From: Caryophanon latum
GTDB taxonomy: Bacteria > Bacillota > Bacilli > Bacillales_A > Planococcaceae
Assembly: GCF_001700325.1 (NCBI RefSeq)
Contig: NZ_MATO01000056.1
Coordinates: forward strand, 1 to 64,000
Length of the DNA: 64,000 nucleotides
Direction: 5' to 3'
Below, one piece after another: positions 45,265 to 53,026 of the stretch. Below the pieces are notes generated by a model that was not told the DNA's origin, ran no database searches, and was given only the letters and a program-made list of their open reading frames with translations. The position numbers and the translations under genes are program-made. The stretch's first letter is position 1, and every line of letters begins with the position of its first letter.

Positions 45265-45571
45265 CTTCTACATACATCGCTTCGAGTGAACGGGCAATGT
45301 GTAGCATTTTATCATACACGGCGTCGTGCGCGATTGCTACGTACAATTCTCCATCATAAAAGCGAAACGGAATGCTCGCATTGCCTACGTGCCACATGAA
45401 AAAATGCCCGGCAATTTTCATATTGACGCCGTCTTGTGTTACCGAAAACGCGTCCATATATTGAACATCAGGCTGCGTCGCAAAAAATTGCTGGCACTCC
45501 TCCAGCGTTAACGTCGGGCTCCCCGCGTCATCTAAACGTGTAATTTTATAGCGTTTATTCATTAATGTCAT
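45260..45571 (-). CDS. Hypothetical protein, 103 aa
   Basis: Small soluble beta-rich protein with a central FFMWHVGNASIPFRFYDGEL. The ATG at 45571 has AAGGAG eight bases upstream and the gene starts 12 bases after the nuclease stop, so it is probably cotranscribed with it. Not recognised. Confidence 0.7.
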   Translation of the reverse strand: MTLMNKRYKITRLDDAGSPTLTLEECQQFFATQPDVQYMDAFSVTQDGVNMKIAGHFFMWHVGNASIPFRFYDGELYVAIAHDAVYDKMLHIARSLEAMYVEG

Positions 45572-45583
45572 AATTGTCTCTCC

Positions 45584-46393
45584 TTAATTTTTCGCTGCAA
45601 CAAATCCAGCCGCTTCTGCTTCCTCAGCTGTGCAGAACATTTCCTCTGCATTCGTTTGCTCATAGTTTAGCTGTCCTGGCATATGGTAAATTTTATTGCC
45701 TTTTGCGTTAATGTTTCCTTTAATGTCGCATGCCTCACCGTCTTGTGTTGGCGCTTCCTCGTCCGCTACAACAGGCGCTGGCGCATTTTTCACCGCTTCG
45801 TTAAACGCCTCTTTATCATAGCCACGGTTCGTTACGTAATCCTCAACGGACCAAATGCCAATTGCTAATTTTTGTGCTGTTTTTTGCATCGATTTGAACC
45901 AATCGACATGCTTCGTGTTCGGATCGTAAATGTACGCTACACGTGCTAAGCCGTTTTTCAGCAACTCTTCTTGTAAGCTAATGCCATCTTCTGTATAAAT
46001 ATACCCAAGCAGTCGCTTATATTTGTCGCGGTACGATACGTCAAACTCGATATATACGTAATCCTCGCCTTTTAACAACTCCTTCATAAACTGCTTCGCC
46101 TCTGGACCGAATGGCTGCTCGCCTAACGTTTCGTGCTTCGTCTCAGGTGTATCAACGAGTAAAAAGCGCACCTTCTCCGATGCCCCCTCATACTGAATGC
46201 GAATCGTATCGCCGTCAATGACTTCCTGTAGCTTATATTTTTCAAATTTGCTAACGTCATGCTTCGTCGCACTCGTTTCCGTCGTCGCTACTAAGCTTTG
46301 AACGTTAAGCGATTCAGCTGGGCTCGTCGTTTCACTTGCACAGCCTGCGAGCAACAGCATAGCAAGGAGCAACGGCCAATACTTTTTCTTCAC
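45584..46393 (-). CDS. Thermonuclease-family lipoprotein, 269 aa
   Basis: Secreted staphylococcal-nuclease-type enzyme. The lipobox LLLAGC makes Cys18 the lipid anchor. The SNase domain spans about 55-185: VIDGDTIRIQYEG, then VRFLLVDTPETK with the first catalytic Arg, then the second Arg near YKRLLGYIY. The C-terminal 45 residues (CDIKGNINAKGNKIYHMPGQ) form the small Cys-paired module that often follows SNase in Bacillus YncB-like proteins. It likely scavenges extracellular nucleic acid. Confidence 0.92.
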   Translation of the reverse strand: MKKKYWPLLLAMLLLAGCASETTSPAESLNVQSLVATTETSATKHDVSKFEKYKLQEVIDGDTIRIQYEGASEKVRFLLVDTPETKHETLGEQPFGPEAKQFMKELLKGEDYVYIEFDVSYRDKYKRLLGYIYTEDGISLQEELLKNGLARVAYIYDPNTKHVDWFKSMQKTAQKLAIGIWSVEDYVTNRGYDKEAFNEAVKNAPAPVVADEEAPTQDGEACDIKGNINAKGNKIYHMPGQLNYEQTNAEEMFCTAEEAEAAGFVAAKN

Positions 46394-46507
46394 AGCAACT
46401 GCCTACTTTCTATAATGGTTTCTGATTTATTGTATGTGGAAATGTAGGAAGATACAAGTGTAGCGGAAGTTCGAAGCGAAAGAAAAGACAAAATAACCTT
46501 TCATACT

Positions 46508-46640
46508 TGTTCATTAGCCATTCAACTGGCAGTTACCTTTGTTACCCGTCGCAAATACTCGGCGGCGAATACGATGTTGGTCATGAATGTACGGGCTGTT
46601 CCTTAAGGAGTCTTGCCACACGCTCCATGTCATGACAATA
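46508..46640. repeat. Repeat family, copy G (diverged)
   Basis: CATTAGCCATTCAACTGGCA at the left and a middle CGGCGGCGAATACGATGTTG followed by GTCATGAA, as in copies C and D, then GTGCGGCGAG-like words in reverse orientation. The ends are not clear. The spacer 46394-46669 holds nothing else that I can see. Confidence 0.45.
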
Positions 46641-46669
46641 CAACGTGCTCATCCAAATGCAACTTTATT

Positions 46670-47215
46670 TCATAACCCGATTCGATTCCCCTTCAACAAC
46701 ATCTCATTCATTTGCTGTGGCGTTTGCTTAAAATCTTCGCGCACCCATTGCATAATAAAGCCGATAATTAAATTGGCGCTGCTGCTGACGATAAATTCCG
46801 CGTCCTGCTCGTGCGGCTCCACCGATTCTCTCACTAACGAACGAATTAAATCGAAAAATTGATAATAGTGTGCAAGCGGTGTATTCGGATCAAAGACGAT
46901 TTTGTAAAACGCCTGATGCTTTTGTACGTGATGAAAAATGCGAATCATATCTGAGTCGATGTGTTCAATTTGAAAATGGGTGCGTACATACGGCTCGTAA
47001 TACGCCTTACGCAAATCGTCGGTCAGCTCCTCGAAATATTCACCAAACAGCTGCGCGACGTCAGTATAATGTAAATAAAATGTGCCACGGCTCACATTTG
47101 CCTCTTTGCATAGCTGTGCCACTTTAATGTTGTCGAGTGATTTGTGCTGTAGCAGCGACAATAATGCTTGCTGCAGAAGCGCTTTCGTCTTCACAATACG
47201 TATGTCTTTTTTCAT
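46670..47215 (-). CDS. TetR-family regulator, 181 aa
   Basis: The N-terminal HTH (KTKALLQQALLSLLQHKSLD then AQLCKEANVSRGTFYLHY, residues about 8-55) is classical TetR. The C-terminal domain is of the TetR_C_8 type, with FYKIVFDPN and a final IIGFIMQWVREDFKQTPQQ helix. The ATG at 47215 has AAAGGAG upstream, rejecting the 11-codon longer reading. It is divergent from the SDR gene and probably represses it. Confidence 0.93.
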   Translation of the reverse strand: MKKDIRIVKTKALLQQALLSLLQHKSLDNIKVAQLCKEANVSRGTFYLHYTDVAQLFGEYFEELTDDLRKAYYEPYVRTHFQIEHIDSDMIRIFHHVQKHQAFYKIVFDPNTPLAHYYQFFDLIRSLVRESVEPHEQDAEFIVSSSANLIIGFIMQWVREDFKQTPQQMNEMLLKGNRIGL

Positions 47216-47286
47216 ATTTTTCTCCTTTATTGAACAGTTTGCCATCAATTCGTCAATTACTTAACAAAACATTAATGTTATGCATA

Positions 47287-47335
47287 TTGCTTTATTTTTT
47301 ATTCATATTATAATTATAATTAGACAGTTGTTCAA
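47287..47335 (+). promoter_or_regulatory. SDR promoter with candidate TetR operator
   Basis: TTGCTT (47287-47292), 16 bases, TATAAT (47309-47314). TTGTTCAA lies at 47328-47335 and its inverted relative TTGAACA at 47230-47236 in front of the regulator gene, so both promoters could carry a half-site for the TetR protein. Confidence 0.45.
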
Positions 47336-47358
47336 TAAATACATAGGAGGTCTTTCAT

Positions 47359-48123
47359 ATGAGACTAGAAGGTAAAGTAGCAATCGTAACAGGTGCCGCT
47401 TCAGGTATGGGTAAAGCAATCGCAGAGCTATACGCAAAAGAAGGCGCAAAAGTTGTCGTATCGGACTATAACTTTGAAGGTGCAGAAGCAGTTGCAGCAC
47501 AAATTAAAGAAGCGGGCGGCGAGGCAATCGCAAACCGTGCAAACGTAGCAGAGCTTGCAGATATCGAAGCGATGTTTGAAGCGACAAAAGCAGCGTACGG
47601 CAAACTCGACATTTTAGTAAACAACGCAGGCATTATGGACGGCATGGAGCCAGTTGGTGAAATTACAGACGAAAAATGGGATCGCGTATTTTCAATCAAT
47701 ACGCGCGGTGTCATGCAAGCAATGCGCTTAGCGGTAAACATCTTCCTTGAGCAAGGTCACGGTGTTATCGTGAACAACATTTCAGCAGGCGGTATTCGCG
47801 GCGCTCGTGCAGGTGCAGCATATGTAGCATCAAAGCACGCAGTAACAGGCTTAACAGCAAACACTGGCTACATGTACGCACAATCAGGCATTCGCTGTAA
47901 CGGCATCGCTCCTGGTGGCGTTAAAACGAACATCGCTGCTTCAATGGCAGCAAGCGGCATTTCACAATTCGGCTACGGTCGCCAACAAACAGGTTCAGGC
48001 ACAATGCCACGCGCAGGCGAGCCAGAAGAAATCGCACAGCTTGCCCTATTCCTTGGCTCAGACGAATCAAGCTTCATTAACGGTCAAGTAATCGCGGCGG
48101 ACGCTGGTTGGACAGCTTACTAA
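47359..48123 (+). CDS. Short-chain dehydrogenase/reductase, 254 aa
   Basis: Classical SDR: NAD(P)-binding VTGAASGMGKAIAELYAKEG near residue 10, LVNNAGIMDG near 87, catalytic Ser in VNNISAGG near 138, YVASK near 153, and a C-terminal FINGQVIAADAGW. Asp37-region VVSDYN suggests NAD(H) preference. The substrate is unknown. GC and codon choice look somewhat higher in optimal codons than its neighbours, hinting at strong expression. The ATG has AGGAGG upstream. Confidence 0.93.
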   Translation: MRLEGKVAIVTGAASGMGKAIAELYAKEGAKVVVSDYNFEGAEAVAAQIKEAGGEAIANRANVAELADIEAMFEATKAAYGKLDILVNNAGIMDGMEPVGEITDEKWDRVFSINTRGVMQAMRLAVNIFLEQGHGVIVNNISAGGIRGARAGAAYVASKHAVTGLTANTGYMYAQSGIRCNGIAPGGVKTNIAASMAASGISQFGYGRQQTGSGTMPRAGEPEEIAQLALFLGSDESSFINGQVIAADAGWTAY

Positions 48124-48128
48124 TCATT

Positions 48129-48168
48129 CCACCTCTCGAACATGCAAGTCGTGTTCGGGAGGTTTTTA
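48129..48168 (+). terminator. Terminator of the SDR gene
   Basis: ACCTCTCGAACA and TGTTCGGGAGGT form a stem with G-U pairs followed by TTTTT. Confidence 0.85.
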
Positions 48169-48187
48169 ACGAGTTTAACAGGCACAC

Positions 48188-48235
48188 AAAAAAGGCTTCC
48201 TAAAGTTCAATTTCACTTTAGAAAGCCTTTTTTCA
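48188..48235. terminator. Terminator of the Zorya-like operon (bidirectional)
   Basis: AAAAAAGGCTTCCTAAAGT and ACTTTAGAAAGCCTTTTTT pair with one mismatch. On the minus strand it lies directly behind the 91-residue gene and so closes the five-gene operon 48237-54903. Confidence 0.9.
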
Positions 48236-48236
48236 A

Positions 48237-48512
48237 TTAAATTCGCGCATATACCCAATGCTCATAGCTGTCAAAATGTAACGGTTCAGGATGTGTGACA
48301 TATCGCTCATCACAATGCAGCACGTTCGGAAAATCCGCTAATATTTCAGTCGCTGCGATACTAAGCAACTCCATTTCATCGTCGGTCGGTGCTTCGTCAA
48401 AATAAACGTGCCAAACAAGCGTATCATTCTCGATTTTCGCGTACACCGCTTTCGTATTTTTCGTAATGCTTTGAAACAATGCTTTTTGCGCACTAATGAT
48501 GAGCTGCTTCAT
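48237..48512 (-). CDS. Fifth gene of the Zorya-like operon, 91 aa, unknown
   Basis: Small acidic soluble protein with an N-terminal helix, two beta-strands (TKAVYAKIENDTLVWHVYFD) and an acidic helix (EAPTDDEMELLSIAATEILA), ending in an aromatic SYEHWVYARI. No signal or membrane segment. Its ATG overlaps the helicase stop by four bases (ATGA) and the shared terminator follows, so it is made with the defence genes. It matches no Zorya component I know. It may be an accessory or regulatory subunit, or an unrelated cistron. Confidence 0.75.
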   Translation of the reverse strand: MKQLIISAQKALFQSITKNTKAVYAKIENDTLVWHVYFDEAPTDDEMELLSIAATEILADFPNVLHCDERYVTHPEPLHFDSYEHWVYARI

Positions 48513-51133
48513 CGTACAGGCGATGATGCATTCAAATGATGTAAAACTTGTTGCTGAAGGTTTTTCGTATCAAATGGCACGATAACGTTTTCAGCTAAAT
48601 ACGATTTGTCCTGGAGTAGCTGATGCATCACTTCCTCAACTGTGCCGTTTGGGAAGTTCGCGGCGTCTTGCGTAATAATTTGGTATACGTACACATCTTT
48701 CGTTTGTCCGATTCGGTACGCGCGGTCAGTTGCTTGGTTTTCAACAGCAGGGTTCCACCAGCGCGTATAATGAACGACGTGGTTTGCGGACGTAATCGTT
48801 AAGCCAACACCCGCCGCTCTCGGTGATAAAATCATGACGCCAAAGCCCGCTTGCTCATTGAACTGGCGCACCGCTTCTGGTCTGTTTGGCGTCTCCCCGT
48901 TAATGATCGGTACAGAAATGCCAAACTGCTGGCTAATGCGATGCTTCAGCAATTGCTGTACTTTTTTCAAATCGGTGAAAATCAGTACCTTTTCATTTTT
49001 TGTATGAATGTGTTGCAGCAACGTCATTACTGCCTCAAACTTCTCCGGCGTATCTTGCACTGCCTCAAAGCCGCTTAACGCATTCGTATGAGCATACAAC
49101 GCACGTAAATGATTAATGATCGTTAAGCTATTCGACGTTTTCGCCTGCACGCTTTGAAGCATTGATTTGGATAGCTCTACTTGCATGGACGAAGCTTGAA
49201 CGAACGTCGGATCAAGCAAATGCTTTTGTGGCAAATGCTCCTTTAACACCTCGTCTTTTGTGCGACGTAAATAATATTTTTGCAGGCGTTGCTTCAGCCC
49301 GTCGTAATCCTCATGTTTAATGTATTGCTCTTTAAAATGTGCGAGCGCTCCTAATGCACCGGGCTCGACGAAATCCATAATCGTCCAAAGCTCCTCTAGC
49401 GTATTTTCAACAGGCGTGCCGGTCATCGCTAGGCGGAAGTTCGACTGCATGGCGCGAATCGCACGCGAGCGACCAGTATTGTTCGACTTAATGTTTTGCG
49501 CCTCATCTAGCACGATGCATTCAAATTGCAGCTGCCCGATGAGTAGCTGGTCGATTTTCAGCGTATCGTACGACGTGAAAATGAGCTGCTTCTCTTTTAG
49601 TTGTGCCACTTGCTTTAAGCGACGACTGCCTTGATGAATGTAAATGCTGTTGCTTAGCTCTGGTGCGAAGATGCGAATTTCGTTTACCCAGTTGTCAATG
49701 AGTGCAATCGGCAACACGACGAGCGACGGAAACAGCTTGCCGTCTTCATATAGCTTTTGCATAAACGTAATAACTTGAAGCGTTTTACCGAGCCCCATAT
49801 CGTCTGCAAGCAAGCCGTTTAATCGCTGCTCATACAAGCTCATTAACCAGTTGTAACCTTCTATTTGATGCGGGAATAACGTCGCCTTAATATTCGTTGG
49901 CAATGAATACTCGTGAACGGTCGTTTGCACATCGGTCGTCACATCATACGTTAGCTCCTGCTCGTTCCCTTTAATTTCTAAAGCGTAGCGAGCTTTCGCG
50001 TCCGTTTCTGCATCAGGGTCGATAATGCCAAGCTTTTCCTTTAGCTTTTTATCAACAAATACCCAGCTACCTTCGTGGTAAATAAACGGCTCATCTGGAT
50101 TTTTTAAAATGTCGTCTCGCAGCGTATGTTCGTTCAATGAAAGCTCATGCCCGCTCTCTTTATCAAACCATGTGCGCTTGCCATCTTTCATAACCGGCGT
50201 TGGGCGCGAAAGCTTTACGAATCCAATGACGCGGTCTGAAAAATCGGCTAAATTAAACGGCTGTGACAGCTCTGGGAAAAACGCTTCTGGATTTTCAAGC
50301 AGCATCGGAATTTCCGCCCCGCGAAACACGGACTTGCGCTGAATTTGTGCGACGTCTTCACGAATCGCTTCCGGTGTGACGTAACGTTCACGCAACCAGT
50401 CTTGTTTAAACGAGCTTTTGTTTTGCAAGCTGCGTAAATGCGCCGTCTCTGCTTCATCTTTGCCGACGACCGACAGCTGTAACGTCGTATCGTCTAACAT
50501 CGTCGGTTCAATCGTATATTCGTCGACGATATGATATGTTTCCTTTTGCAAAAACGAATCAAGCTCTACGCCCGCTTCAATCGCCCGCTGCTGCACGATC
50601 GCCGTCTTTTCATAGCCGCTGTCATACGTTTTATTCATCGCAACGAGCAGCTCATAAATTGGCTTAGGTAGCACGTAACGCTCGTCGCCCTTTGTGAAAA
50701 ATGGCTCGTGCACACGCGCAATTTGCTTTACATTTTTACCGTTTTCATAAAGCTGTAAATCGAACGACGGGTCTTTCGCCGGCGTTCCTTGTATTTTGAG
50801 CACGCCCGTTACATGCTCGGCTTGCTTATGCAAACATAAATCTTGTAGTGCGACGACATAATCTTCGTCTTGCTGCATCGCATACAAATCCGCAATGCTT
50901 AAACGGTCGTAATCATAAATGAACCCTTCATCTAACAAAAATTCATATGCGAAGTAAAGTTGCGCATTATTCGCCTTCGTAATGTCACGAAACTGCTCAG
51001 CGCTAATTGGCAATGATAACGGCTGTCCGTCTAGCTGAAATTGAAACTGGATCGAATGTAAGTCGTTCGAGAAGTTCAACGTTAATGTTTTTTGTGGCGT
51101 CGCGGATCGTTTACGTCGAAATAAGTTAAACAT
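48509..51133 (-). CDS. zorD: ZorD-like SNF2 helicase of a type I Zorya system, 874 aa
   Basis: Superfamily 2 SNF2/Rad54-type ATPase. Residues 1-415 are a family-specific N-terminal part. The motor follows: Walker A ADDMGLGKTLQV near 446, DEAQNIKS (motif II) near 540, LAMTGTPVENTLEELW (III) near 565, and motif VI QATDRAYRIGQTKDV near 800. In type I Zorya ZorD is the effector that degrades invading DNA; I do not see an obvious separate nuclease motif, so activity rests on homology. It overlaps zorC by eight bases and the 91-residue gene by four. Confidence 0.85.
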   Translation of the reverse strand: MFNLFRRKRSATPQKTLTLNFSNDLHSIQFQFQLDGQPLSLPISAEQFRDITKANNAQLYFAYEFLLDEGFIYDYDRLSIADLYAMQQDEDYVVALQDLCLHKQAEHVTGVLKIQGTPAKDPSFDLQLYENGKNVKQIARVHEPFFTKGDERYVLPKPIYELLVAMNKTYDSGYEKTAIVQQRAIEAGVELDSFLQKETYHIVDEYTIEPTMLDDTTLQLSVVGKDEAETAHLRSLQNKSSFKQDWLRERYVTPEAIREDVAQIQRKSVFRGAEIPMLLENPEAFFPELSQPFNLADFSDRVIGFVKLSRPTPVMKDGKRTWFDKESGHELSLNEHTLRDDILKNPDEPFIYHEGSWVFVDKKLKEKLGIIDPDAETDAKARYALEIKGNEQELTYDVTTDVQTTVHEYSLPTNIKATLFPHQIEGYNWLMSLYEQRLNGLLADDMGLGKTLQVITFMQKLYEDGKLFPSLVVLPIALIDNWVNEIRIFAPELSNSIYIHQGSRRLKQVAQLKEKQLIFTSYDTLKIDQLLIGQLQFECIVLDEAQNIKSNNTGRSRAIRAMQSNFRLAMTGTPVENTLEELWTIMDFVEPGALGALAHFKEQYIKHEDYDGLKQRLQKYYLRRTKDEVLKEHLPQKHLLDPTFVQASSMQVELSKSMLQSVQAKTSNSLTIINHLRALYAHTNALSGFEAVQDTPEKFEAVMTLLQHIHTKNEKVLIFTDLKKVQQLLKHRISQQFGISVPIINGETPNRPEAVRQFNEQAGFGVMILSPRAAGVGLTITSANHVVHYTRWWNPAVENQATDRAYRIGQTKDVYVYQIITQDAANFPNGTVEEVMHQLLQDKSYLAENVIVPFDTKNLQQQVLHHLNASSPVR

Positions 51134-52355
51134 GAATATCCCACCCTAACTGTTGTTTTAAATACGTATCAAACTTTGCTTGCCAATTGCCGGTATGCGT
51201 TAACCAGCCATCTTTATAAACGAGCGCTTTGTTCATAATGTGCTCTCGCTTCAAATGCTTTATCCACGCGTCGTGCTGTAATAGCTGCTCGCGATATTGT
51301 TCTACGTCATGCGCAAACGATGCATTAAACGTATGACGGTCGTACACATACGCCGCTCCTGTACCTAAAATTTCAACGATTACGACATCTGAAAAGTAAA
51401 ATACAATCGTCTTTCGGTCATATAAAACGAACGCATCGTGCATATTCGGAATAAAGCGCTCCCAATAAAGGAAACGCTTATGGTCTTTGTTGCTAACGTC
51501 GTTGAAAAACTCATGAATGTTTTTGCGTAAATACCAGCGATGGAACGCCTCTTTAATATGCGGCTCCGTATTCGCCCAATACATCGGACGCTCCTTGTAC
51601 GTGCGCAGCTTATCGAGAATCGCGTAGCTTACGTCCTCTAACGCCTCTAGTGCATTAGCAGCAATAAACCCTGTCGCGAGTCGCTGCGCCGTTACGTTGT
51701 CTGCCGCTTGAAGCATTTGCACAAAACGCTGCTTCTCACGCTGAAATAGCTCCACCGTCCCTCGATCAAACACGTACAGCACAATTGCTTCATAAAACGC
51801 ATGCTCCTCGCGCACGAAATATAAATCGAGCACCGCTTCTATATTGCGCGCACGCTCTAATACTTTATCGCCAACAAACGACACGTGATCATTTGTTATG
51901 CGCACATATTCATGCCACGCTTGCTTCGTCTGTGCATCCCACGTTTGATTGTATTGCTCACCTCGCACTATGTATGCGCGCGATAAAATTTCCCAAAATG
52001 GCATAAACTTATTCGTCGAGTAGCACTCATGCAATAAATGCGCAAATACGACTTTTTCACTGCTTACAATTTTCGACATTTCGACAATGGCGACTTTACG
52101 CTGCGCATCGTTTACAAGCTGCGTATACACAAACGGAATGAGCCGCTTATATTTCTTTTCTAACGACTCGATCCACTTTGTAAAGCTGTCAATGGGCTCG
52201 CCAACTTTAATGTCTGTTTGCCCTCTTAACCGCTCCAACATCGAAATAAACGACGCGAGCTCATAATCGGGGTACGGCAATAAATCTCTTTTCGCAAAAT
52301 GCTTTTTCACATATTCCTTCAAAAGAACCGGCTTATATTCAAAGTAAAACTTCAA
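51126..52355 (-). CDS. zorC: ZorC-like protein of a type I Zorya system, 409 aa
   Basis: A soluble, helical, basic protein without known catalytic motif. It sits exactly where zorC lies in type I Zorya operons, coupled to zorB (four-base overlap) and zorD (eight-base overlap). Type I ZorC carries the EH-signature domain. Residues about 270-310 here (EAFHRWYLRKNIHEFF then RFLYWERFIPNMHDAF) have the aromatic and charged spacing expected of it, but I cannot confirm the signature by eye. ZorC is thought to bind DNA with ZorD near the channel. Confidence 0.75.
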   Translation of the reverse strand: MKFYFEYKPVLLKEYVKKHFAKRDLLPYPDYELASFISMLERLRGQTDIKVGEPIDSFTKWIESLEKKYKRLIPFVYTQLVNDAQRKVAIVEMSKIVSSEKVVFAHLLHECYSTNKFMPFWEILSRAYIVRGEQYNQTWDAQTKQAWHEYVRITNDHVSFVGDKVLERARNIEAVLDLYFVREEHAFYEAIVLYVFDRGTVELFQREKQRFVQMLQAADNVTAQRLATGFIAANALEALEDVSYAILDKLRTYKERPMYWANTEPHIKEAFHRWYLRKNIHEFFNDVSNKDHKRFLYWERFIPNMHDAFVLYDRKTIVFYFSDVVIVEILGTGAAYVYDRHTFNASFAHDVEQYREQLLQHDAWIKHLKREHIMNKALVYKDGWLTHTGNWQAKFDTYLKQQLGWDIHV

Positions 52356-53026
52356 TTGTCATCCACCAACTTTTGAATTTCATCAATTTTTTCATCCTCT
52401 TTTAAGCGGAATAAAAACTCAACACGTCTTGACGCATCCGCATCGTACGCTCCCACTTCGGTGAAAATCGGCACGACACTGCTTCGCCCGTTCGCCGTTA
52501 CGACTTTTTTTGAATATTCCTTTTGCTCAAAATCAGGGAAATCGTCGCTATAAATCGTTCTCAACACCGAAAATGCACGCTCCTGCGACAATGCGAGATT
52601 CGATAAATATTCGCCCGTATTGTCCGCGTGCCCTTCCACAATAATTGTTGAAATTTCATGTCTATATTTATCTTGCAATAAAATATCTAAATATTTCGGA
52701 ATGAACTGCGCTAACGTTTCCACCCCTTCCTCGGTCAGTTCAGAGGAGTTGTAATCGTATAAAATGTTCGTCGCAAGCTGAATGGCGCCTGTATTCGGAT
52801 CGATTTCTAAATTGATGTTCGAGTTGTCAAATTCCTGCATGAGTGCGGCGATAATGTCGCTTTTCACACTCGTAATTTCCTCGATTTGCTCCTCCTTTTG
52901 CGCTAAATCTTCACGATAGTCCAGCACAACAACGACTAGCAGTAAAACGAAAACCATTAACAACGCACTCATTAAATCCGCAAATGACATCCAGTAGTTC
53001 GGTGCAGTACTTCCCTTTCGTTTCAT
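52352..53026 (-). CDS. zorB: ZorB-like MotB/OmpA-domain protein, 224 aa
   Basis: Stator partner of ZorA. A single membrane helix, residues about 14-36, begins WMSFADLMSALLMVFVLLL; Asp17 is in the position of the proton-binding Asp of MotB. A linker helix and an OmpA/MotB peptidoglycan-binding domain follow (about 75-210), with IIVEGHADNTGEYLSNLALS and the closing ASRRVEF. It shares a base with the zorA stop and overlaps zorC by four. Flagellar MotB is excluded by the missing flagellar context and by the ZorA-type partner. Confidence 0.9.
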   Translation of the reverse strand: MKRKGSTAPNYWMSFADLMSALLMVFVLLLVVVVLDYREDLAQKEEQIEEITSVKSDIIAALMQEFDNSNINLEIDPNTGAIQLATNILYDYNSSELTEEGVETLAQFIPKYLDILLQDKYRHEISTIIVEGHADNTGEYLSNLALSQERAFSVLRTIYSDDFPDFEQKEYSKKVVTANGRSSVVPIFTEVGAYDADASRRVEFLFRLKEDEKIDEIQKLVDDN

